Shown: piece by piece, positions 16,259-23,924 of the stretch
Numbering within the stretch: the stretch's first letter is position 1
Layout: each line of letters begins with the position of its first letter
DNA from: Methylorubrum sp. B1-46
Lineage (GTDB): Bacteria; Pseudomonadota; Alphaproteobacteria; Rhizobiales; Beijerinckiaceae
Direction: 5' to 3'
Assembly (NCBI RefSeq): GCF_021117295.1
Contig: NZ_CP088247.1
Location: 3,673,001-3,737,000 of the forward strand
Length of the DNA: 64,000 nucleotides
Made by a program: the position numbers and the translations under genes
Notes under the pieces: generated by a model
Told to the model about the DNA's origin: nothing
The model's input: only the letters and a program-made list of their open reading frames with translations
The model's database searches: none

Positions 16259-17266
16259 ATGTCGAGGATTCTTCGAGACCGCTTCGATGCACCTGCGGAT
16301 CCTGCCGCGCTCCGTGCGGAGTGGATCGCGGCGATGTCACCGGTCTTTCAAGCGACCCTGCCGAGCGGGCGCCTGTTGTCCGAGCCGGTCATGATGGACA
16401 ACTATCATCTCGGTGATCTGCTTGTCGGCGAAGTTCGCGCGCCGGCGCAGATCCTGGAACGGACGCCGCGCATGGTCGCGCAGCAGGGTCTCGACCACCT
16501 GTTGATCCAGTTCTATCATTCCGGCACCGCTCGGGTCGAAGTGGCCTGGGGCGAGACGGAGGTCGGCCCCAACACCTGCGTTCTGTTCGACCTCGCCCAG
16601 CCGGCGACCATCATCGCCGAGCCGGCCCACGCGACCAACGTCCTCCTGCCGCGCCCCCTCATCGCCGAGAAGGTCCCCCATCTCGAGTCGCTGCACGGCC
16701 ACGCCTTCGATTACGCGACCGACCGGATCAGCCGTCTGTTCTTCACCTGCGTGCGCGAACTCGTGGACTGCGCCGACGCCCTCGACGTTCATCAGCTTCC
16801 GCATGTCAGCCAGGCCGTCGCGATGCTCGGCAGCGCCTGCCTGCGCGGGCAGGTCGCGGATCGGCCGGCGAGCGAGCTGCAGCTCAGCATCACGATCCGG
16901 CAATACATCGAGAAGGAACTCGGCTCGCCGCGTCTCGATGCCGAGACGCTCGCGGAGCAGTTCGGCCTTTCCCGCGCGACCCTCTACCGGCAATTCGCCT
17001 TGGAGGGCGGCGTGCAGCGCTTCATCCGCGAGCGGCGCCTGCTCCGGGCGATGAAAATGCTGACGCAACCCGGCCCGACGGGACGGCCCCGCGTCTCGAC
17101 GGTGGCCTACGCCACCGGCTTCTCCGACGAGAAGACCTTCAGCCGCGCCTTCAAGCGCCGGTTCGGCTTCCTGCCGCGGGAGACCGAGGTCGGCGCCACC
17201 GTCTGGGGCCGCACCGCCGACGCGCAGCCGGTTCTCCAGTCCTGGCTCAAGGAGCTGGCGGCCTGA
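16259..17266 (+). CDS. AraC-family transcriptional regulator
   Basis: 335 residues. N-terminal cupin-like sensing part (AraC-binding-like type, about 30-200, including LDHLLIQFYHSGTARVEVAW) and C-terminal two-HTH AraC DNA-binding domain (about 225-320) with LDAETLAEQFGLSRATLYRQ as the first HTH and VAYATGFSDEKTFSRAFKRR followed by FGFLP as the second. Start chosen at ATG 16259 because the residues upstream in frame are not conserved. It should be a cytoplasmic, ligand-responsive activator or repressor. The target is not evident; it is divergent from the flagellin gene and followed by a repeat-containing gap. Confidence 0.85.
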   Translation: MSRILRDRFDAPADPAALRAEWIAAMSPVFQATLPSGRLLSEPVMMDNYHLGDLLVGEVRAPAQILERTPRMVAQQGLDHLLIQFYHSGTARVEVAWGETEVGPNTCVLFDLAQPATIIAEPAHATNVLLPRPLIAEKVPHLESLHGHAFDYATDRISRLFFTCVRELVDCADALDVHQLPHVSQAVAMLGSACLRGQVADRPASELQLSITIRQYIEKELGSPRLDAETLAEQFGLSRATLYRQFALEGGVQRFIRERRLLRAMKMLTQPGPTGRPRVSTVAYATGFSDEKTFSRAFKRRFGFLPRETEVGATVWGRTADAQPVLQSWLKELAA

Positions 17267-17313
17267 CCGCACGGCGCGGCGGGGGCTGGATCGGCCTCAT
17301 CGCCGCGCGGAAT

Positions 17314-17367
17314 AGAGCATCGTCTTTTTTCCGAAAGCCGGCGGTCACCTTTCGGGACGATGCTCTC
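17314..17367. repeat. Dispersed palindromic repeat, family A
   Basis: AGAGCATCGTC, then TTTTTTCCGAAAGCCGGCGG and TCACCTTTCGGGACGATGCT. It lies about 50 bases after the AraC stop and may double as its terminator hairpin. Confidence 0.75.
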
Positions 17368-17438
17368 GGGGTGGCCTGGCCCGGCCCGCGAGGGCGGGCT
17401 CGCGAAACGTCCCGGCACGACGGCATGATCGTTCGCGC

Positions 17439-17452
17439 TTGATCCACCTCAA
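17439..17452 (+). promoter_or_regulatory. FixK/FNR-type box upstream of hsp20
   Basis: TTGATCCACCTCAA fits TTGA-N6-TCAA exactly. It ends 71 bases before the hsp20 start, a spacing compatible with activation at about -41. Confidence 0.7.
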
Positions 17453-17522
17453 CGCCGAGACGGCGCGAGGACAGCAGACTCTCCCGGGCGGCCGAACGCA
17501 GCCGCCTGACGGGAGATGATCC

Positions 17523-17999
17523 ATGAATCTCAAATCGCTCCTCACGCTCGGCCACCGCTCCCACACCCCCTCGGCCGATCCGGGCGCCATCACGCTCCCC
17601 TCGCATCCGCTCGTGGAATCGATGCTCGGCGACCTCCGCCTCGGCCTCCCGCTCTTCCAGGGCGGCGCGGTGCCGCGCATGGATGTCGTCGAGAAGGACG
17701 GCAAGGTCGAGATCACCGCCGAACTGCCGGGGCTCGCGCGTGACGACGTCAGGGTCGAATTCGCCGACGACACCCTCGTCATCAGCGGCGAGAAGCGGCA
17801 GGAGAAGGAGCAGACCGAGGGCGCCCGCAAGGTCACGGAGCGCAGCTACGGCGCCTTCGTGCGCAGCCTGGAACTGCCCGCGGGCATCAAGGCCGAGGAG
17901 ATCCAGGCCAGCATGGACAAGGGCGTCCTGACGGTGACGCTGCCCAAGGCTGCGCTGACGCCGCGCGAGCCGAAGCGCATCGACATCAAGGCCCCCTGA
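17523..17999 (+). CDS. Small heat shock protein Hsp20 (alpha-crystallin)
   Basis: 158 residues. The alpha-crystallin domain covers about 52-150 (PRMDVVEKDGKVEITAELPG, then VRVEFADDTLVISGEKRQEK) and ends with the conserved A-x-x-x-G-V-L-T-V-T-L-P motif. A C-terminal I-x-I/V-type anchor is only weakly present (RIDIKAP). It should form oligomers that hold unfolding proteins for refolding. GGGAG lies eight bases upstream of ATG 17523. The FixK-type box at 17439 and the neighbouring usp genes tie it to the oxygen-response island rather than to a heat-shock operon. Confidence 0.92.
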   Translation: MNLKSLLTLGHRSHTPSADPGAITLPSHPLVESMLGDLRLGLPLFQGGAVPRMDVVEKDGKVEITAELPGLARDDVRVEFADDTLVISGEKRQEKEQTEGARKVTERSYGAFVRSLELPAGIKAEEIQASMDKGVLTVTLPKAALTPREPKRIDIKAP

Positions 18000-18056
18000 C
18001 AGCGGCCGGGACACCGCATCGGCCGCGGGGAGGCGGGCCTTCGCGGATCGGACCTT

Positions 18057-18070
18057 TTGCGCTGGATCAA
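18057..18070 (+). promoter_or_regulatory. FixK/FNR-type box upstream of a usp gene
   Basis: TTGCGCTGGATCAA, matching TTG(A/C)-N6-TCAA. The same 14-mer recurs at 21860 and 26955. Here it is 171 bases from the next start (18241), with a family A repeat in between. Confidence 0.6.
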
Positions 18071-18085
18071 GGTCCGGCCGGCGGC

Positions 18086-18154
18086 GATGCTCTATCCCCT
18101 TGTCTCTGCATCGTCTTTTCCCTGACAGCGGGCGACCGCCCTCCGGGACGATGC
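18086..18154. repeat. Dispersed palindromic repeat, family A (diverged copy)
   Basis: GATGCTCTATCCCCTTGTCT, then GCATCGTCTTTTCCCTGACA and GACGATGC at the end. The inner arms differ from the other copies. It lies between a FixK-type box and the usp start. Confidence 0.65.
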
Positions 18155-18240
18155 CGCGCCTCGGATCGGACGGCACGAGGCCGAGACACCGGCCTTGCGG
18201 CGGCCGCCAACCCGCAACCGCGTGCGGCAGGAGTTCTCCC

Positions 18241-19053
18241 ATGTCCTATGCCAGCATCATGGTCGCCGTCGATCTCGCGGCCGAGGCGCGCGAGCGCGTG
18301 CACCTCGCCGGGCACCTCGCCGACGACTTCCGCGCCCGGCTGATCGGCGTCGCGGCGGAGGAGGCGTCCTACGCCATCGCGCCGGCCGGCCCGATCCCGG
18401 CGAGCGCCTACGCGCTGGCCGCCAACAACGAGGTCATCCTGAACGACCTCAAGCGGGCGCACGCCGTCTTCGAAGCGGCGGCGGGCGGGCGCAGCCGCAT
18501 CGAATGGCGTTCAAACCTCGATTTTCCGCTGCCGTTCCTGATCGGGCAGGCGGCAGCCGCCGACCTCGTGGTCGTCGGCCGCAAGGGCCCGCCCGGTCCC
18601 CTGCTGTTCTCGGTCGATCCCGGCGATCTCGTCATGCATCTCGGACGGCCCATCCTGGTGGTGCCGCCCGGCGTCGATCACCTCGACGCCCGGCGGGTCG
18701 CGATCGGTTGGAAGAACACCCGCGAGGCTCGCCGCGCGGTCAGGGACGCGCTGCCCTTCCTGTCACGGGCCTCGCGGGTCGTCGTGCTGGCGATCGATGA
18801 AGGGCAGGGCACGGACGACCCGGCGGACGTCGTCGGGTTCCTCCAGGCCCACGACATCGACGCCACGGCGACGCGTTGGGAGGCCGGCGGTGCCGAGACC
18901 TCCCAGGCGCTGATCGAGGCGGCGTCCGAGCAGGCCGCCGACCTGATCGTCCTCGGCGCCTACGGCCACGGCCGCCTGCGCGAGTGGGTCTTCGGCGGCG
19001 TCACCCGCGACCTGCTGGCCGGCGCGCCGATCTGCTGCCTGATGAGCCACTGA
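18241..19053 (+). CDS. Universal stress protein, tandem UspA domains (type 1)
   Basis: 270 residues. Two UspA halves: about 1-140 (MSYASIMVAVDLAAEARERV) and 145-270. The second carries the ATP-loop pattern G-2x-G-9x-G (GAYGHGRLREWVFGGVTRDL), although the usual Ser/Thr after the last Gly is Gly. It ends ICCLMSH, as does the paralogue at 19807-20622. Usp proteins support survival under stress and growth arrest. The upstream box at 18057 suggests FixK control. Start at ATG 18241 follows GGAG with suitable spacing. It is followed by two strong hairpins. Confidence 0.88.
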   Translation: MSYASIMVAVDLAAEARERVHLAGHLADDFRARLIGVAAEEASYAIAPAGPIPASAYALAANNEVILNDLKRAHAVFEAAAGGRSRIEWRSNLDFPLPFLIGQAAAADLVVVGRKGPPGPLLFSVDPGDLVMHLGRPILVVPPGVDHLDARRVAIGWKNTREARRAVRDALPFLSRASRVVVLAIDEGQGTDDPADVVGFLQAHDIDATATRWEAGGAETSQALIEAASEQAADLIVLGAYGHGRLREWVFGGVTRDLLAGAPICCLMSH

Positions 19054-19152
19054 GACGGTCGCCGCTTGCTCAGAGCGGAGCGCGTATCGGCAAGCCCGCG
19101 CGGCGCTTGAGGCGCGCACCCATCGCGCGGGCGTGACGGGATCCCGCCGAAG

Positions 19153-19225
19153 CCAAATCCGCCATCCCGAAGGGATCAACCGGATTTGGGATGAGACCGA
19201 TCGACGATGCTGACGCATCGTCGAT
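19153..19225. terminator. Two hairpins after the usp gene
   Basis: First hairpin: CCAAATCCG (19153-19161) pairs with CGGATTTGG (19181-19189), with ATCCC/GGGAT nested inside. Second: ATCGACGATGC / GCATCGTCGAT around TGAC (19200-19225). Neither has a T tract. They lie about 100-170 bases after the usp stop. Confidence 0.45.
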
Positions 19226-19334
19226 GACCCCGGCGGCGGGCGGCCGCCGGACACACGGAAGGGACGCCTGGATCCGGTCGCAGATCGGATTCCATCCGCT
19301 TGGCCTGAAGTCACATTAAGCTCGGAGTCCGCCG

Positions 19335-19784
19335 ATGACCGAGGCGTTCAACCTCAAGATCCCGCACGGCGGATACGTCCTGGTCGGCGACGGCCGCCGG
19401 GCCCTGGTGCTGCGCAACGAGGGCCACGCGCTGCATCTCAGTTTGAAGGTGCAGCACCTGTTCGAGGCCCCGCCCAACCCGCCGACGCGGGAACAGGGAA
19501 CGGACCGGCCGCCCCGCGTCCGGCAGGGGGAGCACCGCAGCGCCATCGCCCAGACCGACTGGCACGAGATCGCCGAGCAGCGCTTCGCCGGGGAGGTTGC
19601 GGCGGCGCTGGACCGCGTCGCCGCCGCGATCTCCGCCCTCGTCGTCGTTGCGCCGCCGCGGACGCTGGCCGCGTTGCGGCAGGCACTGTCCGACCGTCTG
19701 AAGCGCGCCGTCATCGCCGAGATCGACAAGGATCTGACCAAGCTGACGATCGAGGAGATCGGCCAGCGCCTCACCGGAGCATGA
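19335..19784 (+). CDS. Host-attachment / baeRF-family protein
   Basis: 149 residues, with KIPHGGYVLVGDGRRALVLR at the start, VVAPPRTLAALRQALSDRLK in the last third and IDKDLTKLTIEEIGQRL near the end. This layout matches the alphaproteobacterial 'host attachment protein' family, now grouped with bacterial eRF1-like archaeal/bacterial release-factor relatives (baeRF). The name comes from plant-attachment work and may mislead. The peptide-release GGQ motif is not seen. ATG 19335 follows GGAG. It is convergent with the next usp gene, with 22 bases between stops. Confidence 0.7.
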   Translation: MTEAFNLKIPHGGYVLVGDGRRALVLRNEGHALHLSLKVQHLFEAPPNPPTREQGTDRPPRVRQGEHRSAIAQTDWHEIAEQRFAGEVAAALDRVAAAISALVVVAPPRTLAALRQALSDRLKRAVIAEIDKDLTKLTIEEIGQRLTGA

Positions 19785-19806
19785 CGACGCCGGTCAGGGC
19801 AGCCCC

Positions 19807-20622
19807 TCAATGGCTCATCAGGCAGCAGATCGGCGTCGTCTGGAGGATGTCGCGGGTGGCCCCGCCGAAGATCCACTCGCGCAGGCGGCTGTGGCCGTAG
19901 GCGCCCATCACGAGGAGGTCCGCGCCCTCGCGCCCGGCAAAGCGCAGCAGCGCGTCGCCCGCGCCGATCACCGGATCCGGCAGCAGGTGCGTCGTGGCCG
20001 TGAGGCCGTGCCCCACAAGGTAGGCCGCCACGCCCTCGGCGCCCTCGTGATGCGCGTCGGGGCCGACAGCCGCGACGCAGATCCGTTCCGCCCGGCTCAG
20101 CAGCGGCAGGGCGTCGCGCACGGCCCGCCGCGCCTCGCGGGTATCCTTCCAGGCCACGACGGCGCATCCGAGCCCGAGCCGTTCGAGACCGGGCGGCACC
20201 ACCAGCACGGGACGGCCGACCGCCATCAGCATGGCGCCGGTCGGGACCGCCATCGGCCCCGGATCGCCGTCCGCCGGTCCCTGCCGGCCGACGACCACGA
20301 GGTCGGCTTCGCGGGCCTGCTCGGCATGGTAGGCGAGGGGCTCGGCCAGCGCCGAGCGCCACTCGGTTCGGGGCAGGGCGCCCGCCTCGCGCTCGAACAG
20401 CGCCTTGGCCCCTTCGAGCTGCTCGCGCGCTCGCTGCTCCTCGTCCTCGTAGATCCGCTCGACCGCCAGCATGTCGCCCACCGGCAGGAAGCCGGGGACG
20501 CGGCAGGCACCGACCCCGATGAGCCGCGCCGGAAGGCGCTCGGCGAGTCCCGCCGCGAGTTGGACCCGGTCCGCCGCCGCGGCGCCGAGATCGACCGAGA
20601 CCATGATGGTGCGGATCGTCAT
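19807..20622 (-). CDS. Universal stress protein, tandem UspA domains (type 1 paralogue)
   Basis: 271 residues, clearly a paralogue of the gene at 18241: the same two-domain layout, the same DTREARRAVRDALPLLSRAE segment in the middle and the same ICCLMSH end. The ATP loop GAYGHSRLREWIFGGATRDI retains both spaced glycines. Start at ATG 20622 with GGGAG seven bases upstream; an upstream GTG (20628) is less likely. The promoter region (20623-20733) has at most a degenerate FixK half-site. It follows the BON-domain gene in the same direction. Confidence 0.87.
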   Translation of the reverse strand: MTIRTIMVSVDLGAAAADRVQLAAGLAERLPARLIGVGACRVPGFLPVGDMLAVERIYEDEEQRAREQLEGAKALFEREAGALPRTEWRSALAEPLAYHAEQAREADLVVVGRQGPADGDPGPMAVPTGAMLMAVGRPVLVVPPGLERLGLGCAVVAWKDTREARRAVRDALPLLSRAERICVAAVGPDAHHEGAEGVAAYLVGHGLTATTHLLPDPVIGAGDALLRFAGREGADLLVMGAYGHSRLREWIFGGATRDILQTTPICCLMSH

Positions 20623-20733
20623 GACCACTCTCCCGATTGCCCCCGCCGGCGGGCCACGGTCCGGCCGGCCTCCTGCTTCGCCGCCGGGGATCGAACCTCA
20701 AGGCATCGCGAGGGCCGGCCTCGGCGCGTCCTC

Positions 20734-21378
20734 TCAGGCGAGCGTCAGACGGTCCTCGACCGCGGACACGCCGGGGACCGACCACGCCGCCCGCTCGGCC
20801 AGTTCACGCTCGCGCCAGACATCGACGCAGCCGTCGAGGATCACCTTGCCGCCCTCGACTCGGACCCGAATCGTGTCGGGCGCCTTCGCGCTCCGCTTCA
20901 GCGCCGCGCGGATCCGGGCCTCGACCTCGGTGGCCTCGGCCGGCGGCGTCACGGCGATGAGGTTGACGATGTCGGTGACGCCGGCGAGGCGGCGCAGGGC
21001 TTTGTCCACGGCCGCCTTCTGATAGTAGTGCGGCACGCTGCCCTGGAGCGTGACGCACCCGCGCTCGACCTTGAGCGAGACGGATCGCTCCGGGATCTGC
21101 ACGTCCCATTCCAGCACCCGCGCGCAGCGGTCGGCCAGCGCCTCGTCGCCGATCCGCGGATTGTCCGGATAGCGGACCTCGATCTGCTCGACCACGGCAC
21201 GGACGCCGCGAACCCGGAGGGCGACCCGCTCGACGATCCCCTTCTCGGCGTAGTTCCGCACATGCCCGCTAAGGGTCACGATGCCGTTCTCGACCGCGAC
21301 CCCGATCTGTGCCGCATCGATCATCGGCGCGAGTTCCAGCTCGTCGAGGACGTGCTGGCGCACGGTGACGTCGTCCAT
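20734..21378 (-). CDS. Triple BON-domain protein
   Basis: 214 residues containing three BON units of about 65-70 residues each (starting near 4, 75 and 148). Each has the V-x-x-G-x-V-x-L-x-G pattern: VAVENGIVTLSGHVRNYAEK, VERGCVTLQGSVPHYYQKAA, VEGGKVILDGCVDVWRERE. BON domains bind phospholipid and occur in OsmY-type envelope-stress proteins. Unlike OsmY, no signal peptide is seen, so the protein may be cytoplasmic or membrane-associated. Start at ATG 21378 has a very strong ribosome site (AGGAGGCGGGAG). It is probably cotranscribed with the small membrane protein gene just upstream (21647) and with usp downstream. Confidence 0.87.
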   Translation of the reverse strand: MDDVTVRQHVLDELELAPMIDAAQIGVAVENGIVTLSGHVRNYAEKGIVERVALRVRGVRAVVEQIEVRYPDNPRIGDEALADRCARVLEWDVQIPERSVSLKVERGCVTLQGSVPHYYQKAAVDKALRRLAGVTDIVNLIAVTPPAEATEVEARIRAALKRSAKAPDTIRVRVEGGKVILDGCVDVWRERELAERAAWSVPGVSAVEDRLTLA

Positions 21379-21410
21379 CTCCCGCCTCCTCGCTACACGA
21401 TCTCGACGAG

Positions 21411-21647
21411 TCAGAGCACCAGCCAGATCAGCGCCGGTGTCACCGCCGAGGCCAGAGCGGCCAGGGCGAGCGCCTGCAGGCTGGGGATGGTGTGGTAGCG
21501 TGCGATGTTCGTGACGACGCGCGCCGCGGACGGACCGGCAAGCCCGGCGCCGGGCCTGGAAGCCGCCTCGTCGCGGGGCTCCGATCCGGCCGGAACCCGC
21601 ACGATGCGCACCGTCTCGATGTCGATGGATTGAAGCACCACACTCAT
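21411..21647 (-). CDS. Small single-span membrane protein
   Basis: 78 residues. The N-terminal two-thirds is polar (SVVLQSIDIETVRIVRVPAG). The last 25 residues form one hydrophobic helix (SLQALALAALASAVTPALIW followed by LVL), so a C-terminal tail anchor is likely. No family is recognised. GGGAGCGAACG precedes ATG 21647. A perfect FixK-type box at 21705-21718 stands 58 bases upstream, and the BON gene follows after 32 bases, so this is the probable first gene of a FixK-driven unit. Confidence 0.6.
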   Translation of the reverse strand: MSVVLQSIDIETVRIVRVPAGSEPRDEAASRPGAGLAGPSAARVVTNIARYHTIPSLQALALAALASAVTPALIWLVL

Positions 21648-21704
21648 CGTTCGCTCCCGTCCTTGGATGACAGGAGCATCCTGGCGCGCCCGGCACGCGG
21701 TGCC

Positions 21705-21718
21705 TTGATCCACCTCAA
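21705..21718 (-). promoter_or_regulatory. FixK/FNR-type box upstream of the small membrane protein gene
   Basis: TTGATCCACCTCAA, identical to the 14-mer before hsp20. It is placed 58 bases upstream of the minus-strand start at 21647. Confidence 0.7.
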
Positions 21719-21859
21719 GGCTGCAAGCGCCGACCCGCGGCAGCATCGCCGGCCCGAAGGATCGAGCGAGGGATCGAGGCTCCGCAGGACCGGGCCGGAC
21801 GCAGCGAAAGACGGCCTCCTCCGCCGGTCTTCCCCCACCTTCGCCGCAGAAGGCCGGAC

Positions 21860-21873
21860 TTGCGCTGGATCAA
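21860..21873 (+). promoter_or_regulatory. FixK/FNR-type box upstream of a type 2 usp gene
   Basis: TTGCGCTGGATCAA, ending 57 bases before ATG 21930. The same sequence at the same spacing is found before the paralogous gene at 27025. Confidence 0.7.
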
Positions 21874-21929
21874 GGCGACCCGCCGTCGGTGCGGCACTCT
21901 CCCGGCCGTTCTCGCCTCGGAGGAAGACA

Positions 21930-22790
21930 ATGCCGAACCCACCGCCCGCCCCCCTCGCGGGCCTGCGCGACATCCTCGTCGGGCTGACCGAAGAGGGCCG
22001 CGGCGACGAGACGGCGAGTGCGCTCGGGCTCGCCCTATCGCTCGCCGGGATGAGCGGCGCCCACCTCACCGTCCAATCGGCCGCCCGCCGCCTGACCCTC
22101 GTCGGCGGCTCGGGATGGGGCTTCGTCAACGATCTGGTCGCACAGGAGAACCGGCGCCTCAGCGCCCGTGCGCGGGCGATCGCCGAGCGCGCCGCGACAG
22201 AGGCCACGCTGGAGGGTGTGACCTGCTCGATCGAGGTGCCCGCGCTGGTCTATCCGGAGCTCGTCGGACGGCTCACCGCCCGCGCCCGTCTCAGCGATCT
22301 GACCATTCTGGACGCCGAGGCGCGGGAGGTCGATCTCGACCGCGACCTGATCGACGGGGTCCTGTTCGGGAGCGGGCGGCCGCTCCTCGTGGTGCCCGCC
22401 GGCTGCGACGTGTTCTCGGCCCGCCGGATCGTCGTAGCCTGGGACGGCAGCGCCCAGGCCGCGCGGGCTGCCAATGACGCGCTGCCGTTCCTGCGCGCGG
22501 CCGAGGCGGTCGAGATCGTGTCGGTGGTCGGCGAGAAGGATCTCTCGACCACGGTCGCGGGCGCCGAGTTCGCGCCGCACCTCGCCCGCCACGGCGTGAC
22601 CGTGTCGGTGACCAATGTGCCGGTCGAGGGCGATGCCGCGGAGACCCTGAGACGGCAGGTCGGCCTGTTCAGGGCAGAGATGCTGGTGATGGGCGCCTAC
22701 CGGCATTCGCGCCTGAAGGAGTGGTTCCTCGGCGGCGTGACGCACGCCCTCCTGACACGCCCGCCGGTGCCGCTGTTCCTTGCTCATTGA
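21930..22790 (+). CDS. Universal stress protein, tandem UspA domains (type 2)
   Basis: 286 residues. Begins PNPPPAPLAGLRDILVGLTE and has a second half starting RRIVVAWDGSAQAARAANDA. The C-terminal loop reads GAYRHSRLKEWFLGGVTHAL: the second glycine of the ATP motif is Arg, so ATP binding may be lost. It is a close paralogue of the gene at 27025 (same length, same motifs). GGAGGAAGAC lies directly before ATG 21930. The FixK-type box at 21860 indicates low-oxygen induction. It is convergent with fixK. Confidence 0.87.
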   Translation: MPNPPPAPLAGLRDILVGLTEEGRGDETASALGLALSLAGMSGAHLTVQSAARRLTLVGGSGWGFVNDLVAQENRRLSARARAIAERAATEATLEGVTCSIEVPALVYPELVGRLTARARLSDLTILDAEAREVDLDRDLIDGVLFGSGRPLLVVPAGCDVFSARRIVVAWDGSAQAARAANDALPFLRAAEAVEIVSVVGEKDLSTTVAGAEFAPHLARHGVTVSVTNVPVEGDAAETLRRQVGLFRAEMLVMGAYRHSRLKEWFLGGVTHALLTRPPVPLFLAH

Positions 22791-22826
22791 CCGCCGCGGC
22801 GGCGTCCGAAAACGCCGCCGGGCCGC

Positions 22827-23525
22827 TCAGGCCTCGACCACGTGGCGCAGGCGAGCCCGGTGGAGGGTGATCTGCCGGCCGCCCGCGCGCCGCAGCGCGC
22901 CCTCCTCTTCGAGTTGCGAGAAGGTCCGGGACACGGTCTCGATGGTGAGGCCGAGATAATCGGCGATGTCGCGCCGGGTCATCGGCAGGGCGAAAGTCCC
23001 GGTGCGGCCGAAGCGTCCGTCGACCTCGATCAGGAAGGCGGCGAGGCGTTCCTGGGCGGAACGGCGACCGAGCAGGAGCGTCAGATCCTGGGCATCGCGC
23101 AGGTTGGCCGTGGCCATGCTCCAGAGCTGACAGGCGACCTCGGCGCTGCGGGTGGCGGCCCGCTCGATCGGGCGGCGCTGGAAGATCAGCACCCTTGTGT
23201 CCGAGAGGGCCTCCGCCGTGTGCCAGTGGACATCGCCCTGCTCGAAGCCGAACAGGCTGCCGGCCAAGTGGAAACCGGTGATCTGGCGCCGGCCGTCGCT
23301 CAGCACCTTGTGGGAGCGCACCGCCCCCTCGACGACACGGTAGACGAACTCGGCCTCCTCGCCCTCGCCGTAGATCTCTTCCTCGCGGGCATAGGAGAAG
23401 GGCGTGCCGATGAGGTCGGGACAATCGGCGAAGAGGCCGGTTCGATGGTCGCTCGCGTGGATGCTCCGCGGCGTGCGCGAGCGCGCGGCGGCAGGGGTCG
23501 ATCTCGGCGTCGCTTTGATGCCCAT
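22827..23525 (-). CDS. fixK: FixK-like Crp/Fnr transcriptional activator
   Basis: 232 residues. The cNMP-binding-type barrel covers about 45-150 (FSYAREEEIYGEGEEAEFVY, then GRRQITGFHLAGSLFGFEQG), followed by the dimer helix and a winged helix whose core is MTRRDIADYLGLTIETVSRT followed by FSQLEEEGAL. The HTH E-x-x-S-R pattern is the one that reads TTGA half-sites. FNR's N-terminal cysteine cluster is absent, as in FixK proteins, so oxygen information must come from FixLJ. Start at ATG 23525 has GAGGAG upstream. The promoter carries FixJ-like sequence at 23600. The TTGA/C-N6-TCAA boxes across 17-27 kb are the expected targets. Confidence 0.82.
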   Translation of the reverse strand: MGIKATPRSTPAAARSRTPRSIHASDHRTGLFADCPDLIGTPFSYAREEEIYGEGEEAEFVYRVVEGAVRSHKVLSDGRRQITGFHLAGSLFGFEQGDVHWHTAEALSDTRVLIFQRRPIERAATRSAEVACQLWSMATANLRDAQDLTLLLGRRSAQERLAAFLIEVDGRFGRTGTFALPMTRRDIADYLGLTIETVSRTFSQLEEEGALRRAGGRQITLHRARLRHVVEA

Positions 23526-23924
23526 CGGTTCGCTCCTCGTCCGTCTCGATGGAGCAAGAGTGGCCCCGCGCTCGTGCCGACGATATTCAGGGCACTCTCT
23601 TAAGTGGCTTCCCTTACGCACAACTACGTAGAGGTGCAGAAGGAGCTCGGCTCGGACGTTGCTCCGTAAGCCTGCGCCGCCGCAATCCCGGGCGCGCCCT
23701 ATCCGGTGCGGTGATACGAGACATCCCGCTTCCGCCGGAGAATCCGAGCGCGACCGCACCTCGCTCGGGATGGGTTGCGCAAGATCAACGCCCTGCGCCG
23801 CGCCGCCTGTCAGCTTCCGCGATCAGCCGGATCAGGGAAGGCGCACGCCGTGTCCCCCCACGTTGCGCCCTGGGCCGATCCGCGCAAGCCGCTGCGCCCG
23901 CGAAGTCCCGCAGCGGGCTGTGCC
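23526..23924. other. fixK promoter region and gap before the receiver gene
   Basis: About 400 bases. It contains the FixJ-like sites at 23600-23630 and, further on, only non-coding-looking GC-rich sequence. No gene is seen. Confidence 0.5.
23600..23630 (-). promoter_or_regulatory. FixJ-like binding region upstream of fixK
   Basis: TTAAGTGGCTTCCCTTACG (23600-23618) and CTACGTAG (23624-23631) lie 75-105 bases upstream of the fixK start. CTACGTAG differs in one base from the FixJ consensus I recall (GTAMGTAG), and TTAAGTGGCTTCCCTTA resembles the site in rhizobial fixK promoters. The match is from memory and not aligned. Confidence 0.5.

Noticed and set aside
20637..20750. Degenerate FixK half-site upstream of the usp gene at 20622
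   Set aside because: Only one arm (TTGA on the minus strand near 20702) is present; the second arm does not match, so it was not listed as a box.
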